The notes below the pieces were generated by a model. The model did no database searches, was not told where the DNA came from, and was given only the letters and a program-made list of their open reading frames with translations. Shown here in pieces: positions 16,383 through 24,969 of a stretch of 64,000 nucleotides of DNA. Position 1 is the first letter of the stretch; the number at the start of each line of letters is the position of its first letter. The position numbers were made by a program, and so were the translations under genes. The stretch comes from an uncultured Lachnospiraceae bacterium (GTDB taxonomy: Bacteria; Bacillota; Clostridia; Lachnospirales; Lachnospiraceae): NCBI GenBank assembly GCA_905235745.1, contig CAJOMN010000007.1, positions 1 to 64,000 of the forward strand, read 5' to 3'.

Positions 16383-16892
16383 TTATCTCAAAGGATTCCC
16401 ATTTGCATCCTTAAACTTGCCATTAGCGATATTGACAATATCAACTATCCACCCGATACAAAACAGTCCACCGGTAAACAGGTATAATATCCCCATCCCT
16501 GCTCTTCCAACATAAAAATGATGTGCGCCCAAATAACCCAATGTAACGCATAACACCATTGCTACTACCTTGTTTTTAGGCGAAACCCGAACATCCTGGG
16601 AGGTGATCCAAGTATTTCCACAGTTTTTGCACAATCCCACCGTTTTATGCAGTCCCCTTGTTCCTGCGGATTCTCTGTTATAAGTTATCCTGTTGCTTCC
16701 GCAATTCGGGCACATTACCCCGGGAACCAGATTACCGGCATCTGCACTTCTATGCACAGTTGCCGGAGAGTTGTTATTGGTAACATCTCCATAATAGTTA
16801 TTTATTATATTTACCGCCTCTTTGGGCAACTCCGATCCACAAAAAGAACAAAATGCGCCGGTTACTTCAGCTCCGCAGCTTGGACATTTCAT
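16383..16892 (-). CDS. Zinc-ribbon plus TM2-domain membrane protein
   Basis: A 169-residue protein. An N-terminal zinc ribbon (MKCPSCGAEV ... CSFCG) is followed by a second pair (CPNCGSN, about residue 60, and CKNCGNTW). A TM2 domain follows: LCVTLGYLGAHHFYVGRAGMG, then GGLFCIGWIVDIVNI, giving two membrane helices with a short turn. The start at 16892 has GGAGAG 7 bases upstream. TM2 proteins are widespread and poorly understood; it would sit in the cytoplasmic membrane with zinc fingers inside. Confidence 0.85.
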   Translation of the reverse strand: MKCPSCGAEVTGAFCSFCGSELPKEAVNIINNYYGDVTNNNSPATVHRSADAGNLVPGVMCPNCGSNRITYNRESAGTRGLHKTVGLCKNCGNTWITSQDVRVSPKNKVVAMVLCVTLGYLGAHHFYVGRAGMGILYLFTGGLFCIGWIVDIVNIANGKFKDANGNPLR

Positions 16893-16974
16893 AAGCAAAC
16901 TCTCCTATTCCCGTATCAATCCATTATCAGCCAAAAAATAGCTCGGCAGAATTATTAATCCCGATCATGATATA

Positions 16975-17691
16975 TTAATCGTCCTTGGAATCATTAATGG
17001 TCTCCATGTATCCGGCTGTTATAATTCCAGCCGGTAATGCTACTATTGCTACACCTAACAGCGAAGAGATCATAGTAATGATCCTGCCAGTTGTTGTGAC
17101 AGGATAAATATCGCCATATCCCACGGTGGTCAACGATACAGTTGCCCAGTATACTGCATCAAAGAACGTATTAAAAGATTCCGCTTCCACATTGAATATC
17201 ACTAGCGCGGACACCAGTATATAACCAACAGCAAACGTTCCAACGGCTAACAGGGCTTCCTTGGAGTTCTTGATCACTTTTGCAATGATCATGACACTTT
17301 TTGAATAGCGAAATACCTTAAATACTCTGAATACCCGAAATGTCCGGAATATCCTGAATAAACGGAGTAATTTGAAACCGTTGCCAAGGATGCTCAACCC
17401 CGGAAGGATTGACAGCAAATCAATAATCGCCATTGGCGTAAACGGATACTCAACAAATGATTTAGCACCTTTATTCAGCTTATAATCCGCAGTTGCTAAT
17501 CTTAAAATATAATCCGCAATAAAGAGAATTACCGTTATAACGTCAATAACCGTAAATATCGGATGTGGGTTCTTAAAGGCAAGCGGAATAATACTGACGA
17601 CTATAGCGATCATCATTGTAATATCATAAACCGCGCTTATTTTATCCCCATCTTGCGATACTTCAATTATCTCGTAAAGATGTTTCCTCAT
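16975..17691 (-). CDS. Voltage-gated potassium channel (Kv-like)
   Basis: A 238-residue ion channel with the six-helix plan. S1-S3 lie within about residues 20-105. S4 carries regularly spaced arginines (KLLRLFRIFRTFRVFRVFKV). S5 follows, then a pore loop with the TTVGYGD selectivity filter, and S6. It should form a potassium-selective tetramer in the cytoplasmic membrane. The ATG overlaps the stop of the upstream MBL gene by 4 bp (ATGA), so they are translated together. The short C-terminus has no RCK domain. Confidence 0.92.
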   Translation of the reverse strand: MRKHLYEIIEVSQDGDKISAVYDITMMIAIVVSIIPLAFKNPHPIFTVIDVITVILFIADYILRLATADYKLNKGAKSFVEYPFTPMAIIDLLSILPGLSILGNGFKLLRLFRIFRTFRVFRVFKVFRYSKSVMIIAKVIKNSKEALLAVGTFAVGYILVSALVIFNVEAESFNTFFDAVYWATVSLTTVGYGDIYPVTTTGRIITMISSLLGVAIVALPAGIITAGYMETINDSKDD

Positions 17692-18920
17692 GGATTACAC
17701 CTCTTACAAGGTTTTGCACTTGGATATGCAGCCAATAGTTCTTCCCTCGTGCATGTCAGATCTACTCTGTTGGTTGGTTTAATATCTGTCACAGATGAAC
17801 AATTTGGACGATGAAACTTTTTTGTGTTGCTATTATAAACATATGTAACTCCGGCCTTAGGAGCTTCGCTCAAATTGTGCTGAAATCCCTTTGTTGTTGG
17901 CGTTTCAATAGTATTGCCGGAACTATCTGCCACAGCACTATCGCCGGGAAGCCAAGTCTCTGATGGTTCTGAACTGAATACAATACTTTTTCCATCGCTT
18001 AATGCGACTATTGTTCCTTGCTCATCAGTTCTGAAGAGTTTTGTACCCCTGCCCTTCAGATCATTTAACACTTCCTTTCGCGGGTGGCCATAACGGTTCC
18101 CTTTTCCGCAGCTTATTACAGCATACTTCGGAGATACTTCGTCATAAAATCCTTTGATATATGCAGTCGCTGCGCCATGATGAGGCACCTTCAAAACGTC
18201 AACATCAATATCCAGATCAGGATCATATATCAATGCTTGTTGAGGCGGTATCGTAACATCTCCGGTAAACAGGAAGCTATTGTTGCCATGATCCAGTCGA
18301 AATACAATCGAGCTATCATTTGTATCAGAAAAAGTAAACTCGGCAGACGGTGACAGAATCTCGATCTTGGCATCTCCAAGTGTGTACTTTTCTCCCACGT
18401 CTACCACATGAGGAGTATAACCCTTTGCCTTCATCGACTGCTGCAATTGATGAAATGATGAAGTATTACTCTCACAATTCGGGATCAGGATCTGTCCGCA
18501 ATCGAATTTATATATGACAACATCAAGCCCGCCGACATGATCGGCATCCGGATGCGTTGCAACAACATACTTCAAACTCTTGATGTTTTGTTTCTTAAGA
18601 TATAGCTGTATTGCGGTACCTTTACTCTCATTACCGCCATCAACGATCATTGCTTCGTTGCCGCACTTGATCAGGGTGGCGTCTCCCTGTCCAACATCTA
18701 TATAGTGAACCTCCAGCTTGCTTAATACTTTATCATTTTCAGTTTCTTTTTCGACAACTATGATTGGACGAGTAGGTTTAAAATCATTACTCGCAACCAT
18801 AACAGTATCCCTTGGGATCTCTTTCGGCGGTTCATCCTTTGATTTTCCATTCCCACCAAATAAAGCTCCTACGATACATAGTATAATTATTGCCGGCACA
18901 ACTTTAGAGAACTTCTTCAT
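17688..18920 (-). CDS. Exported ComEC-like MBL hydrolase with C-terminal Cys/His tail
   Basis: A 410-residue protein with an N-terminal membrane anchor or signal (VVPAIIILCIVGALF). The core is a ComEC/Rec2-type metallo-beta-lactamase domain: VHYIDVGQGDATLI near 72, THPDADHVGG near 121, TGDV near 218, VPHHGA near 245 and RYGHPRKEV near 275. The tail (about 360-410) has a FHRPNCSSV ... CKRCNP pattern like Ada-type metal-binding repeats found on some extracellular nucleases. Probably an extracytoplasmic phosphodiesterase or nuclease. Coupled by ATGA to the potassium channel. Confidence 0.87.
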   Translation of the reverse strand: MKKFSKVVPAIIILCIVGALFGGNGKSKDEPPKEIPRDTVMVASNDFKPTRPIIVVEKETENDKVLSKLEVHYIDVGQGDATLIKCGNEAMIVDGGNESKGTAIQLYLKKQNIKSLKYVVATHPDADHVGGLDVVIYKFDCGQILIPNCESNTSSFHQLQQSMKAKGYTPHVVDVGEKYTLGDAKIEILSPSAEFTFSDTNDSSIVFRLDHGNNSFLFTGDVTIPPQQALIYDPDLDIDVDVLKVPHHGAATAYIKGFYDEVSPKYAVISCGKGNRYGHPRKEVLNDLKGRGTKLFRTDEQGTIVALSDGKSIVFSSEPSETWLPGDSAVADSSGNTIETPTTKGFQHNLSEAPKAGVTYVYNSNTKKFHRPNCSSVTDIKPTNRVDLTCTREELLAAYPSAKPCKRCNP

Positions 18921-19054
18921 TTCCCTTTACCCCGCCGTTTAAGTTACAAGCTTCCTGTAATAACACGATGCAGAATTCTATATTTATTATCAAAAACAAT
19001 GACCACATAACGTATATCCTTTAGTTCCAGCCCGCTAATGATAGCCGTTTTTCA

Positions 19055-19109
19055 ACGCCTTTTTAATTATACAATATATACTCCTTATAATCATCAAGAA
19101 TTAAGGCGT
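19055..19109. repeat. 55-bp element with ACGCCTT/AAGGCGT ends, copy B
   Basis: It matches copy A at 15775-15830, including the TATAATCATCAA core and inverted ends. On the minus strand it gives TTGATGATTATA, then TTGTATAATT, then AAAAGGCG. The nearest minus-strand gene is 135 bases away, so here it is not an immediate ribosome binding site. Confidence 0.5.
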
Positions 19110-19112
19110 GTT

Positions 19113-19421
19113 CTACTTTTGCATGCTATCCTTCGCCACCTTGCATATGACGGCATTCTCAAGGACAATAAGCACCTTTGCCCTTGCCTTCTTTCCGATC
19201 CTGTCATAGAGTCTTCCGGCGCTGTAGCTCTCTCCGATAACTGTCTTGGAACTGTTTGCCACATATCCGATCTTTCCAAGACCCGGGTACTCCACACGGA
19301 TTGCCTCGGCATCATGCTCGTTGTCAGGCTCTTTTACAAGCTTTACCTTCATTCCCTTCTTAAGAAACTCTGTTCCATATCTGTAATTAAGCCCGGTAAT
19401 GGTAATAAGTACATCCTTCAT
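19113..19421 (-). CDS. HIRAN-domain protein
   Basis: A 102-residue single-domain protein. It has ITGLNYRYGTEFLKKGM, then LVKEPDNEHDAEAIRVE (the conserved PxNxxDxxAI core of HIRAN) and GKIGYVANS. HIRAN domains bind single-stranded or 3' DNA ends in repair factors such as HLTF; stand-alone bacterial forms are uncharacterised and sometimes near defence genes. It follows a small gene in the same direction, 32 bases away. Confidence 0.85.
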   Translation of the reverse strand: MKDVLITITGLNYRYGTEFLKKGMKVKLVKEPDNEHDAEAIRVEYPGLGKIGYVANSSKTVIGESYSAGRLYDRIGKKARAKVLIVLENAVICKVAKDSMQK

Positions 19422-19452
19422 GATTTTCTCCTCCGTTTAACACTCCGGCGTT

Positions 19453-19734
19453 CTATGCTACGCCGCGTCTATGGTTACTGTCGTAAGCGCTCATGTCTTC
19501 GTTTGCCTTATCCATGATCATGTTCCTGTCCGGATCCGGAAGTGTAAGCACCTTCTCGTACAGGACATCCATGCAGTCTGCCAGGAAGAATGCTGCATCT
19601 TCCGTATGATCATCCCTTGCAAAGTCATAGATCTCGTTCCACCTGTCAAGAAGCCCTTCTGCATCAAATCCCTTAAATTCCCAAAAATCCATCTCCATGT
19701 TGAACATATAGCTGTTATTTGCAACGATACTCAT
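19453..19734 (-). CDS. Hypothetical protein upstream of the HIRAN gene
   Basis: About 93 residues, aromatic N-terminal half (SYMFNMEMDFWEFKGFDAEG), helical remainder. The start at 19734 is supported by AAAGGGG 6 bases upstream. Family unknown. Likely co-transcribed with the HIRAN gene, so possibly its partner. Confidence 0.55.
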   Translation of the reverse strand: MSIVANNSYMFNMEMDFWEFKGFDAEGLLDRWNEIYDFARDDHTEDAAFFLADCMDVLYEKVLTLPDPDRNMIMDKANEDMSAYDSNHRRGVA

Positions 19735-19802
19735 GTTTGATCCCCTTTCTGTTGTCATTTAACTGATTCCCTTAGTTATTCAGATCCCTTAAAGCAGCTC
19801 CC

Positions 19803-19829
19803 CTGCCTACGACCTGCTGCCTACGACCT
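19803..19829. repeat. 14-bp tandem duplication
   Basis: CTGCCTACGACCT occurs twice with one base between copies, in the promoter-side gap of the small HIRAN-linked gene. Significance unknown. Confidence 0.5.
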
Positions 19830-19872
19830 AAGTTTACCTCACAATACTGTCCAATAATCATCCCAGTAAAGA

Positions 19873-19905
19873 AAAACGCCTCAACCATGCGGGTTTGAGG
19901 CGTTT
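19873..19905 (+). terminator. Hairpin terminator with no obvious gene before it
   Basis: AAACGCCTCAA and TTGAGGCGTTT form an 11-bp perfect stem, followed by AATTG. The gap lies between divergent genes, so no coding gene on either strand ends here. It could end a short RNA or be left from lost DNA. Confidence 0.5.
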
Positions 19906-20006
19906 AATTGTAGAAGAATTTCATTTCTAAATAAGGTTGTGCAAACTGCCGGTTTACGCTATACTTGCTCTGTAGTTGTAATTTTTTATCAATAAAGAGG
20001 GAGATA

Positions 20007-21467
20007 ATGACAAAGATGAGAACACACACGGTAAAACGATTAACTCAAGCGGTATTGTCATTGCTGATGATACTGACGCTTGCCGGTTGTACGTCCAAGG
20101 ATGAACCGGATGAGAACAGCGGCCTTTATAAAGCGGTCAGCGTCAACGCATTTGGTATGGAGCTGGGAGTAGACGATATCTTTGACGATCCGATCACCAT
20201 CGAGCTGCAGGACGGCGGTAAGGCGGTCTTTAGCTACGAGGGAAAAGATTACAAGATGAAATGGTCTCATACGGAAGACTCTTTTGAAGCCAAGGGCGGC
20301 GGTGCGAAACTAAACGGCACGCTGCGCGATGGCGTTATGGAACTCACGGATATTCTGGATTCCGGCGTCGACATCCGCCTGGAATGTGAGGAAATAATGA
20401 GCAGGACAGCCGGAACGGATGATGCATCCGTTGACGGGACGGCGGCAGATACAGATGGCGAAGAACTGTCCGAAACCGGTGCGCTTCCCGAAGATGTCAT
20501 GCAGCTGATCGACACCTTTGAGGGTGACTGGTACGGCATGGTGCGCGTCAACCACGCCTACGACGGCTACAGCGACAATGAGGACGCAGAGATGTACGCC
20601 ACTGCGCGTTTTTCCTTTGATGAGGCTGGAAATGTGACCACGTATTTATGCGCTTCGGTCGCACCGGTTTACGCCAATTTCTTGAATATAACGGCGACAA
20701 CAAGTCCGTCGATCAATAGTATCGTGGTTAACTTTGATTTTTTTGAAGGTCACTCTGATGACGTGTATCTTAGTGTGGATCGGGGGCTGTTAAACGGTGT
20801 CGCGGACATTGTCAATGACAACGGTGATGAAATGGACATTTCTCTGGCGCTTCGCAGGATCGGTGCGGAATGGACAGACGACGACAAGGAGATCTACTGG
20901 ACATATGCCGCCGAATATGCACATCTTGCCATCGGCGAAACAACGGAGACATTGGCTGCCGCATGGCTTGGAGACGAATATCCGACCCCTATCCCCGAAC
21001 CATCCTATATAAGCAGCGAGGGAGCCTTAGCTTCCGCAGGTGATGGATCAGGGGCCACAGGCAAAGAGGATGAGGAAACAGAAAGCGGAGCAGACGATGA
21101 TACGGCAGGCGTTACAACCGATGACAAGTATGTATATGCCGGTTCAGACTCTCCGAAATATCCGGACGATATTCCGGCAGATTATCCTCTCGTTCCTCAT
21201 GACCGTTTTGTAGAAACATTTAAGGCCATATCAGACGGAAAGATAGGCAGGTCGTCTACCTATGAAGACGTTGCAGCCGCCTTTGGCAATGAAGGCATCC
21301 GGTGGACCGGGTATGCATATGAGGGCGCCGCATATTACTATTGGTATTCCGATGAAGACTACGGCAATGATAAAGTGCATTTGCTGGTGACTTTCCTGGA
21401 GGACGGTGACAAACTGAAATACTACGCATATACTTCCGTTGGTATCACAGCGCAGGATGTACAGTGA
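20007..21467 (+). CDS. Large secreted lipoprotein, unrecognised
   Basis: A 486-residue lipoprotein. The signal peptide ends LAGC, so the cysteine would be lipidated. It is acidic, with two similar-looking beta-rich regions (about residues 45-125 and 160-310), a threonine/serine/glutamate-rich linker near 345-370, and a C-terminal aromatic region (GYAYEGAAYYYWYSDEDYG). The start at 20007 has AGAGGGAG 4 bases upstream, while an in-frame upstream ATG has none. It is the only large plus-strand gene in this part. It is convergent with another lipoprotein ending 4 bases away. Confidence 0.75.
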   Translation: MTKMRTHTVKRLTQAVLSLLMILTLAGCTSKDEPDENSGLYKAVSVNAFGMELGVDDIFDDPITIELQDGGKAVFSYEGKDYKMKWSHTEDSFEAKGGGAKLNGTLRDGVMELTDILDSGVDIRLECEEIMSRTAGTDDASVDGTAADTDGEELSETGALPEDVMQLIDTFEGDWYGMVRVNHAYDGYSDNEDAEMYATARFSFDEAGNVTTYLCASVAPVYANFLNITATTSPSINSIVVNFDFFEGHSDDVYLSVDRGLLNGVADIVNDNGDEMDISLALRRIGAEWTDDDKEIYWTYAAEYAHLAIGETTETLAAAWLGDEYPTPIPEPSYISSEGALASAGDGSGATGKEDEETESGADDDTAGVTTDDKYVYAGSDSPKYPDDIPADYPLVPHDRFVETFKAISDGKIGRSSTYEDVAAAFGNEGIRWTGYAYEGAAYYYWYSDEDYGNDKVHLLVTFLEDGDKLKYYAYTSVGITAQDVQ

Positions 21468-21470
21468 TCT

Positions 21471-21998
21471 TCACTTTCCCGTAGCCAGCAAAACGCAGTA
21501 TTCCTCAAACTTTTTTTCAGTTTCATATGATTCAAAGGAGAATTGCTGATATTTCGACTTGTCATTCTTCCAATACAGGTATAACCATGGTCCTCTGGCA
21601 CCCGTGTCCGCAGAATCTTCCCTTGATCTCACGGTTCCGCCTTTTATGAGATCAATAAACTGCATCCACTGCCCGTCGGATAGTTCTATGGTTCCTGTCA
21701 ACGTAGTATCTTCCTCCGTACAGGGACCATAGTCATCTTTCCGTTCTCTTGTCTCGTGAAAGAACAAATGCATGCCATCCTCAGTGTAGATTCTGTACCT
21801 CTGGTAGCATGCATTATAGTTGATATTCTCTTTTGTATAATAGAAGTCGGTAATATCATCGTATGCTATATCAGTACCGACTATCATCTCCCTGCCGTAC
21901 CGGGACACTTCTGTATCCTCCGCTCCTCCACAGGCACTCAATGCCATATCAAACAATATTACCGTTATGATGAGTCCAAACTTTCCTGATGATTTCAC
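21471..21998 (-). CDS. Small lipoprotein
   Basis: About 175 residues starting at a GTG with AAAGGATGGGG just before it. A hydrophobic signal (FGLIITVILFDMALSACG) ends in a lipobox cysteine. The mature part is beta-rich and aromatic (ITDFYYTKENINYNACYQRYRIY, later WLYLYWKND). No enzyme motif is seen. It converges with the larger lipoprotein on the other strand. Function unknown. Confidence 0.7.
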   Translation of the reverse strand: MKSSGKFGLIITVILFDMALSACGGAEDTEVSRYGREMIVGTDIAYDDITDFYYTKENINYNACYQRYRIYTEDGMHLFFHETRERKDDYGPCTEEDTTLTGTIELSDGQWMQFIDLIKGGTVRSREDSADTGARGPWLYLYWKNDKSKYQQFSFESYETEKKFEEYCVLLATGK

Positions 21999-22060
21999 TT
22001 TTCCCCATCCTTTACACACATCAATGACAGGAATGATTCTTTGTCGATATCAGGCTCTGA

Positions 22061-22909
22061 TCAGCCTGCTATGAACAATACACCGAGTGTACCGGGGCCG
22101 CAGTGCGAGCTTACCACTCCGCCTGCTGCTGTTTCGAATACATCGTCAAAATAATTCAGACTCTCAAGGTATGATCTTACCTCTTCCACCATTTCCCGGT
22201 CGGAACACGTATGCGTAATAAACACACGCTGTCTTCTCGCTTTCATAAGATCCGGGTACAGGTCTTTCACATAATCCATCACGACAGTACGAATCTGTCC
22301 TCTGTACTTTTTGGAGACATCCATCTTGCCGTTTTCCACAACTATCTTCGGATGGAGCTTGAGCATTCCTCCCGTAAGTGCGGCAACGCTTGAGCATCTT
22401 CCGCCGCGCGCAAGATAAGTAAGCGTGTCGATAACAAAGCTCGCTCTTACCTTCGGCTTTAAGCGCTCCATCTCATCTACTATCTCCTGCGCGGAATATC
22501 CTTCCTGCGCCATAATTGCCGCTTCAATAACAAGCAGTCCTATTCCTGTCGACAGATTCGCGGAATCGATTACATGAACCTTGTCCGCCGCATCCAGATC
22601 TTCCACAACCATGCGGAATATATTTTCCGTACCGGACATTAACGATGATATCGCAAAGAGGATCACCTCATCACCGGCGTCAAACATGGGCTTGACAAAT
22701 GCCGAAGCATCCTCAAACGATACGGCCGATGTCTTCGGCGTCGCCTTGTTTTGATCCGCCCATTCAAATATCTCTTCCTGTGTGATCTCGATCCGGTCCC
22801 GGTACTCCTTGTCACCGAGCACGATATGAAGCGGGATGATCGTAATATTATACTTTCTTATAAGTGCTTCCGAAAGATCACATGTGCTGTCCGAACATAT
22901 TCTGATCAT
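22061..22909 (-). CDS. DegV family fatty-acid-binding protein
   Basis: A 282-residue protein with the DegV pattern: SDSTCDLSE near the start, ITIIPLHIVLGDKEY, TSAVSFED (the fatty-acid carboxylate loop), VHVIDSANLSTGIGLLV, and CGPGTLGVLF at the end. DegV proteins bind acyl chains and, as FakB, present fatty acids to FakA kinase for phosphorylation. The ATG at 22909 is used; an upstream TTG two codons earlier is also possible given AGAGG. It follows rplT in the same direction. Confidence 0.92.
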   Translation of the reverse strand: MIRICSDSTCDLSEALIRKYNITIIPLHIVLGDKEYRDRIEITQEEIFEWADQNKATPKTSAVSFEDASAFVKPMFDAGDEVILFAISSLMSGTENIFRMVVEDLDAADKVHVIDSANLSTGIGLLVIEAAIMAQEGYSAQEIVDEMERLKPKVRASFVIDTLTYLARGGRCSSVAALTGGMLKLHPKIVVENGKMDVSKKYRGQIRTVVMDYVKDLYPDLMKARRQRVFITHTCSDREMVEEVRSYLESLNYFDDVFETAAGGVVSSHCGPGTLGVLFIAG

Positions 22910-22924
22910 ATGCAACTGCCTCTG

Positions 22925-23281
22925 TTAAGCGATTTTTGATTTTGCAAGTTCAGCAAGGGTTGAGAATCCCTCAGCATCATTTACTGCCATTTCCGCAAGC
23001 ATCTTGCGGTTGATATCAACGTTGGCAAGCTTGAGTCCGTACATAAACCTGCTGTATGAAATGCCGTTCATTCTTGCAGCCGCGTTGATACGCGCGATCC
23101 ACAGCTGTCTGAACTGGCGCTTTCTCTCTTTTCTTCCCGCAAATGACGAGTTGAGAGCACGCATTACCGACTGCTTTGCAACGCGGTACTGCTTGGAACG
23201 CGCTCCTCTGTATCCTTTCGCGAGCCTTAATACTCTATTGTGTTTCTTCTTGGCGTTCACTCCGCCTTTAATCCTGGCCAT
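22925..23281 (-). CDS. rplT: 50S ribosomal protein L20
   Basis: A 118-residue basic protein with the unmistakable L20 blocks ARIKGGVNAKKKHNRVLRLA and GYRGARSKQYRVAKQ, then RKRQFRQLWIARINAA. It binds 23S rRNA early in 50S assembly and, in Firmicutes, represses its own operon by binding the leader. Last gene of infC-rpmI-rplT. GGAGG precedes the ATG. Confidence 0.98.
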   Translation of the reverse strand: MARIKGGVNAKKKHNRVLRLAKGYRGARSKQYRVAKQSVMRALNSSFAGRKERKRQFRQLWIARINAAARMNGISYSRFMYGLKLANVDINRKMLAEMAVNDAEGFSTLAELAKSKIA

Positions 23282-23314
23282 TGTATTTCCTCCTGTTCCT
23301 GAACATACTCTTGC

Positions 23315-23515
23315 TTACTGAAGATAAGGTGTGATCTTCTTCATGTTCTTAACGTTTGTTTCATCCGTTATTACCGCATGACGTAAGTTTCTCTTATTCT
23401 TCGTCGTCTTCTTGGTCAGTATATGACGTCTGTACGCTTTGTTCCTCTTCAGTTTCCCCGTACCGGTAACCTTGAAACGCTTTGCAGCGGATCTGTTTGT
23501 CTTGATCTTTGGCAT
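23315..23515 (-). CDS. rpmI: 50S ribosomal protein L35
   Basis: A 66-residue basic protein with the L35 signature ([20 protein letters not shown], then [23 protein letters not shown] sequence). Middle gene of the infC-rpmI-rplT operon, with AGGAGG before its ATG. Confidence 0.98.
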   Translation of the reverse strand: MPKIKTNRSAAKRFKVTGTGKLKRNKAYRRHILTKKTTKNKRNLRHAVITDETNVKNMKKITPYLQ

Positions 23516-23560
23516 TACTCTTTCCTCCTAATCCATACATCTATTTTAACTCTGGCGTAT

Positions 23561-24067
23561 CTAACGCTTTTCAGTTAAAAACATCGTTAATGTCCTGCCC
23601 TCAACCTTCGGCGGCTTCTCAATGACCGCAACGTCCTCAAGGGCGGCCGCAAAATCATCGAGAATATATCTGCTGTTGTTCATATGAGCCATCTCACGGC
23701 CGCGGAAACGCAGCGTGACCTTGACTCTGTCGCCCTTTTGCAGGAACTTCTTCGCTGCGGCGATCTTCGTGTTCAGATCGTTCGTGTCAATATTCGGTGA
23801 CATGCGGATCTCTTTGATCTCAATGACTTTCTGTTTCTTCTTTGCTTCCTTTTCTTTGCGTGACTGCTCGTAACGGAATTTTCCGTAATCAATTATGCGG
23901 CACACGGGCGGAGCTGCGTTCGGGGCGATCTTGACCAGATCCAGTCCCGCTTCGTCAGCAAGCTTCATAGCCTCCTGTATGCTCATGATACCGAGCTGTT
24001 CATTGTTTTCGCCAATTACACGAACTTCCTTGTCACGGATCTGTTCGTTGATCATTAAATCTGCTAT
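23561..24067 (-). CDS. infC: Translation initiation factor IF-3 with AUA start codon
   Basis: 168 residues with INEQIRDKEVRVIGENNEQLG, MKLADEAGLDLVKIAPNA, CRIIDYGKFRYEQ and the C-terminal domain (KVTLRFRGREMAH). The first ATG at 24055 is about 20 bases from the AAGGAGG signal, too far. The codon ATA at 24067 is 8 bases from it and starts I-A-D-L-M-I-N-E-Q, matching the usual IF-3 N-terminus. infC genes typically use such rare starts (AUU, AUA), which lets IF-3 control its own synthesis. I therefore annotate the AUA start. Confidence 0.93.
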   Translation of the reverse strand: MADLMINEQIRDKEVRVIGENNEQLGIMSIQEAMKLADEAGLDLVKIAPNAAPPVCRIIDYGKFRYEQSRKEKEAKKKQKVIEIKEIRMSPNIDTNDLNTKIAAAKKFLQKGDRVKVTLRFRGREMAHMNNSRYILDDFAAALEDVAVIEKPPKVEGRTLTMFLTEKR

Positions 24068-24290
24068 TGTCTTGTCCTCCTTACAGCAAAAGCCACAACA
24101 AAAAAAATCTGCCCACACAAAGTAAGCAGACCATACCCGGTAATAATAATATCTTCGGTATTAACACTCGCCAACCCTTCATCCGCCCGTGGCGGTGATC
24201 ATATGTCGCGAGGTGAGATTTCTCTGCTTTCCTGTGTGTAAAATCAATTACCTTGAAGAATCTAACATATAACGGCGTGCTTGTCAACGG
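24068..24290 (-). promoter_or_regulatory. infC-rpmI-rplT leader with attenuator hairpin
   Basis: A 220-base untranslated stretch upstream of infC with several predicted stems. It ends in a hairpin (TCTGC at 24130-24126 paired with GCAGA at 24112-24108) followed by eight T residues at 24107-24100, a good intrinsic terminator about 30 bases before the infC start. This is the layout of the Firmicutes L20-responsive leader. No full covariance check was possible, so the exact Rfam class is inferred from position. Confidence 0.7.
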
Positions 24291-24313
24291 AAAAATAAAA
24301 TCCGCTCACTGTA

Positions 24314-24958
24314 TCACTCCTTCAGATTCTTATATGGGAGCGCCCTGCCGACTATATGATCAAACAGGAAGCCCGAACCAAGGGACAGCAATGCCACCAG
24401 TATTCCGCCGATCAGCAGCAGATCCGGGCGGTTCAGCCCCAGCCCCGTAAATATGATCTCTCCAAGACCTCCCGCACCGATCTTGGCGGCAAGAGTCGCA
24501 CTTGCTATGATCTCGACCAGTCCGGTCCTGATCCCGGCAAGTATCATGGGAAGCGCCATCGGAATGCGGACCTTTTTCAGTACCTCCCTGTCGGTCATCC
24601 CGATCCCGCTCGCGGATTCGACCATAAAAGCGGGAACCTCCCTGAAACCGACGACCGTGTTGAGCAGTATCGGCGGTATTGCGAGAACTGTAAGCGCTGT
24701 CATGGCAGGTTTGATCCCGGTTCCCATAACGGGTATGAGCAGTACCAGTATCGCCAGTGAAGGAACGACCCTCAGCATCTGAAAAGGAACGGTCAGGTAC
24801 TTTTCACCCTTTGCGCTTTTGGATGCAAGATAGCCTATAGGCACACCTATTATCACCGCCGCGGCAAGCGCCAGAAGGCTTATGACAAGGTGGTCTCTTA
24901 CCTGCAGCAGGATCTTCATGTAGTTATCCGCGATGTATTCACACATCTTTTGCCACAT
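24314..24958 (-). CDS. Glycine betaine/carnitine/choline-type ABC transporter permease
   Basis: A 214-residue permease with about five to six membrane helices and the BPD-transp-1 EAA-like loop (ESASGIGMTDREVLKKVRIPMALPMILAGIRTGLVE). It starts MWQKMCEYIADNY, like OpuCD/OpuBD. With the second permease, ATPase and substrate-binding protein just upstream it completes an osmoprotectant importer. Confidence 0.9.
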   Translation of the reverse strand: MWQKMCEYIADNYMKILLQVRDHLVISLLALAAAVIIGVPIGYLASKSAKGEKYLTVPFQMLRVVPSLAILVLLIPVMGTGIKPAMTALTVLAIPPILLNTVVGFREVPAFMVESASGIGMTDREVLKKVRIPMALPMILAGIRTGLVEIIASATLAAKIGAGGLGEIIFTGLGLNRPDLLLIGGILVALLSLGSGFLFDHIVGRALPYKNLKE

Positions 24959-24969
24959 TGTGATTTCTC

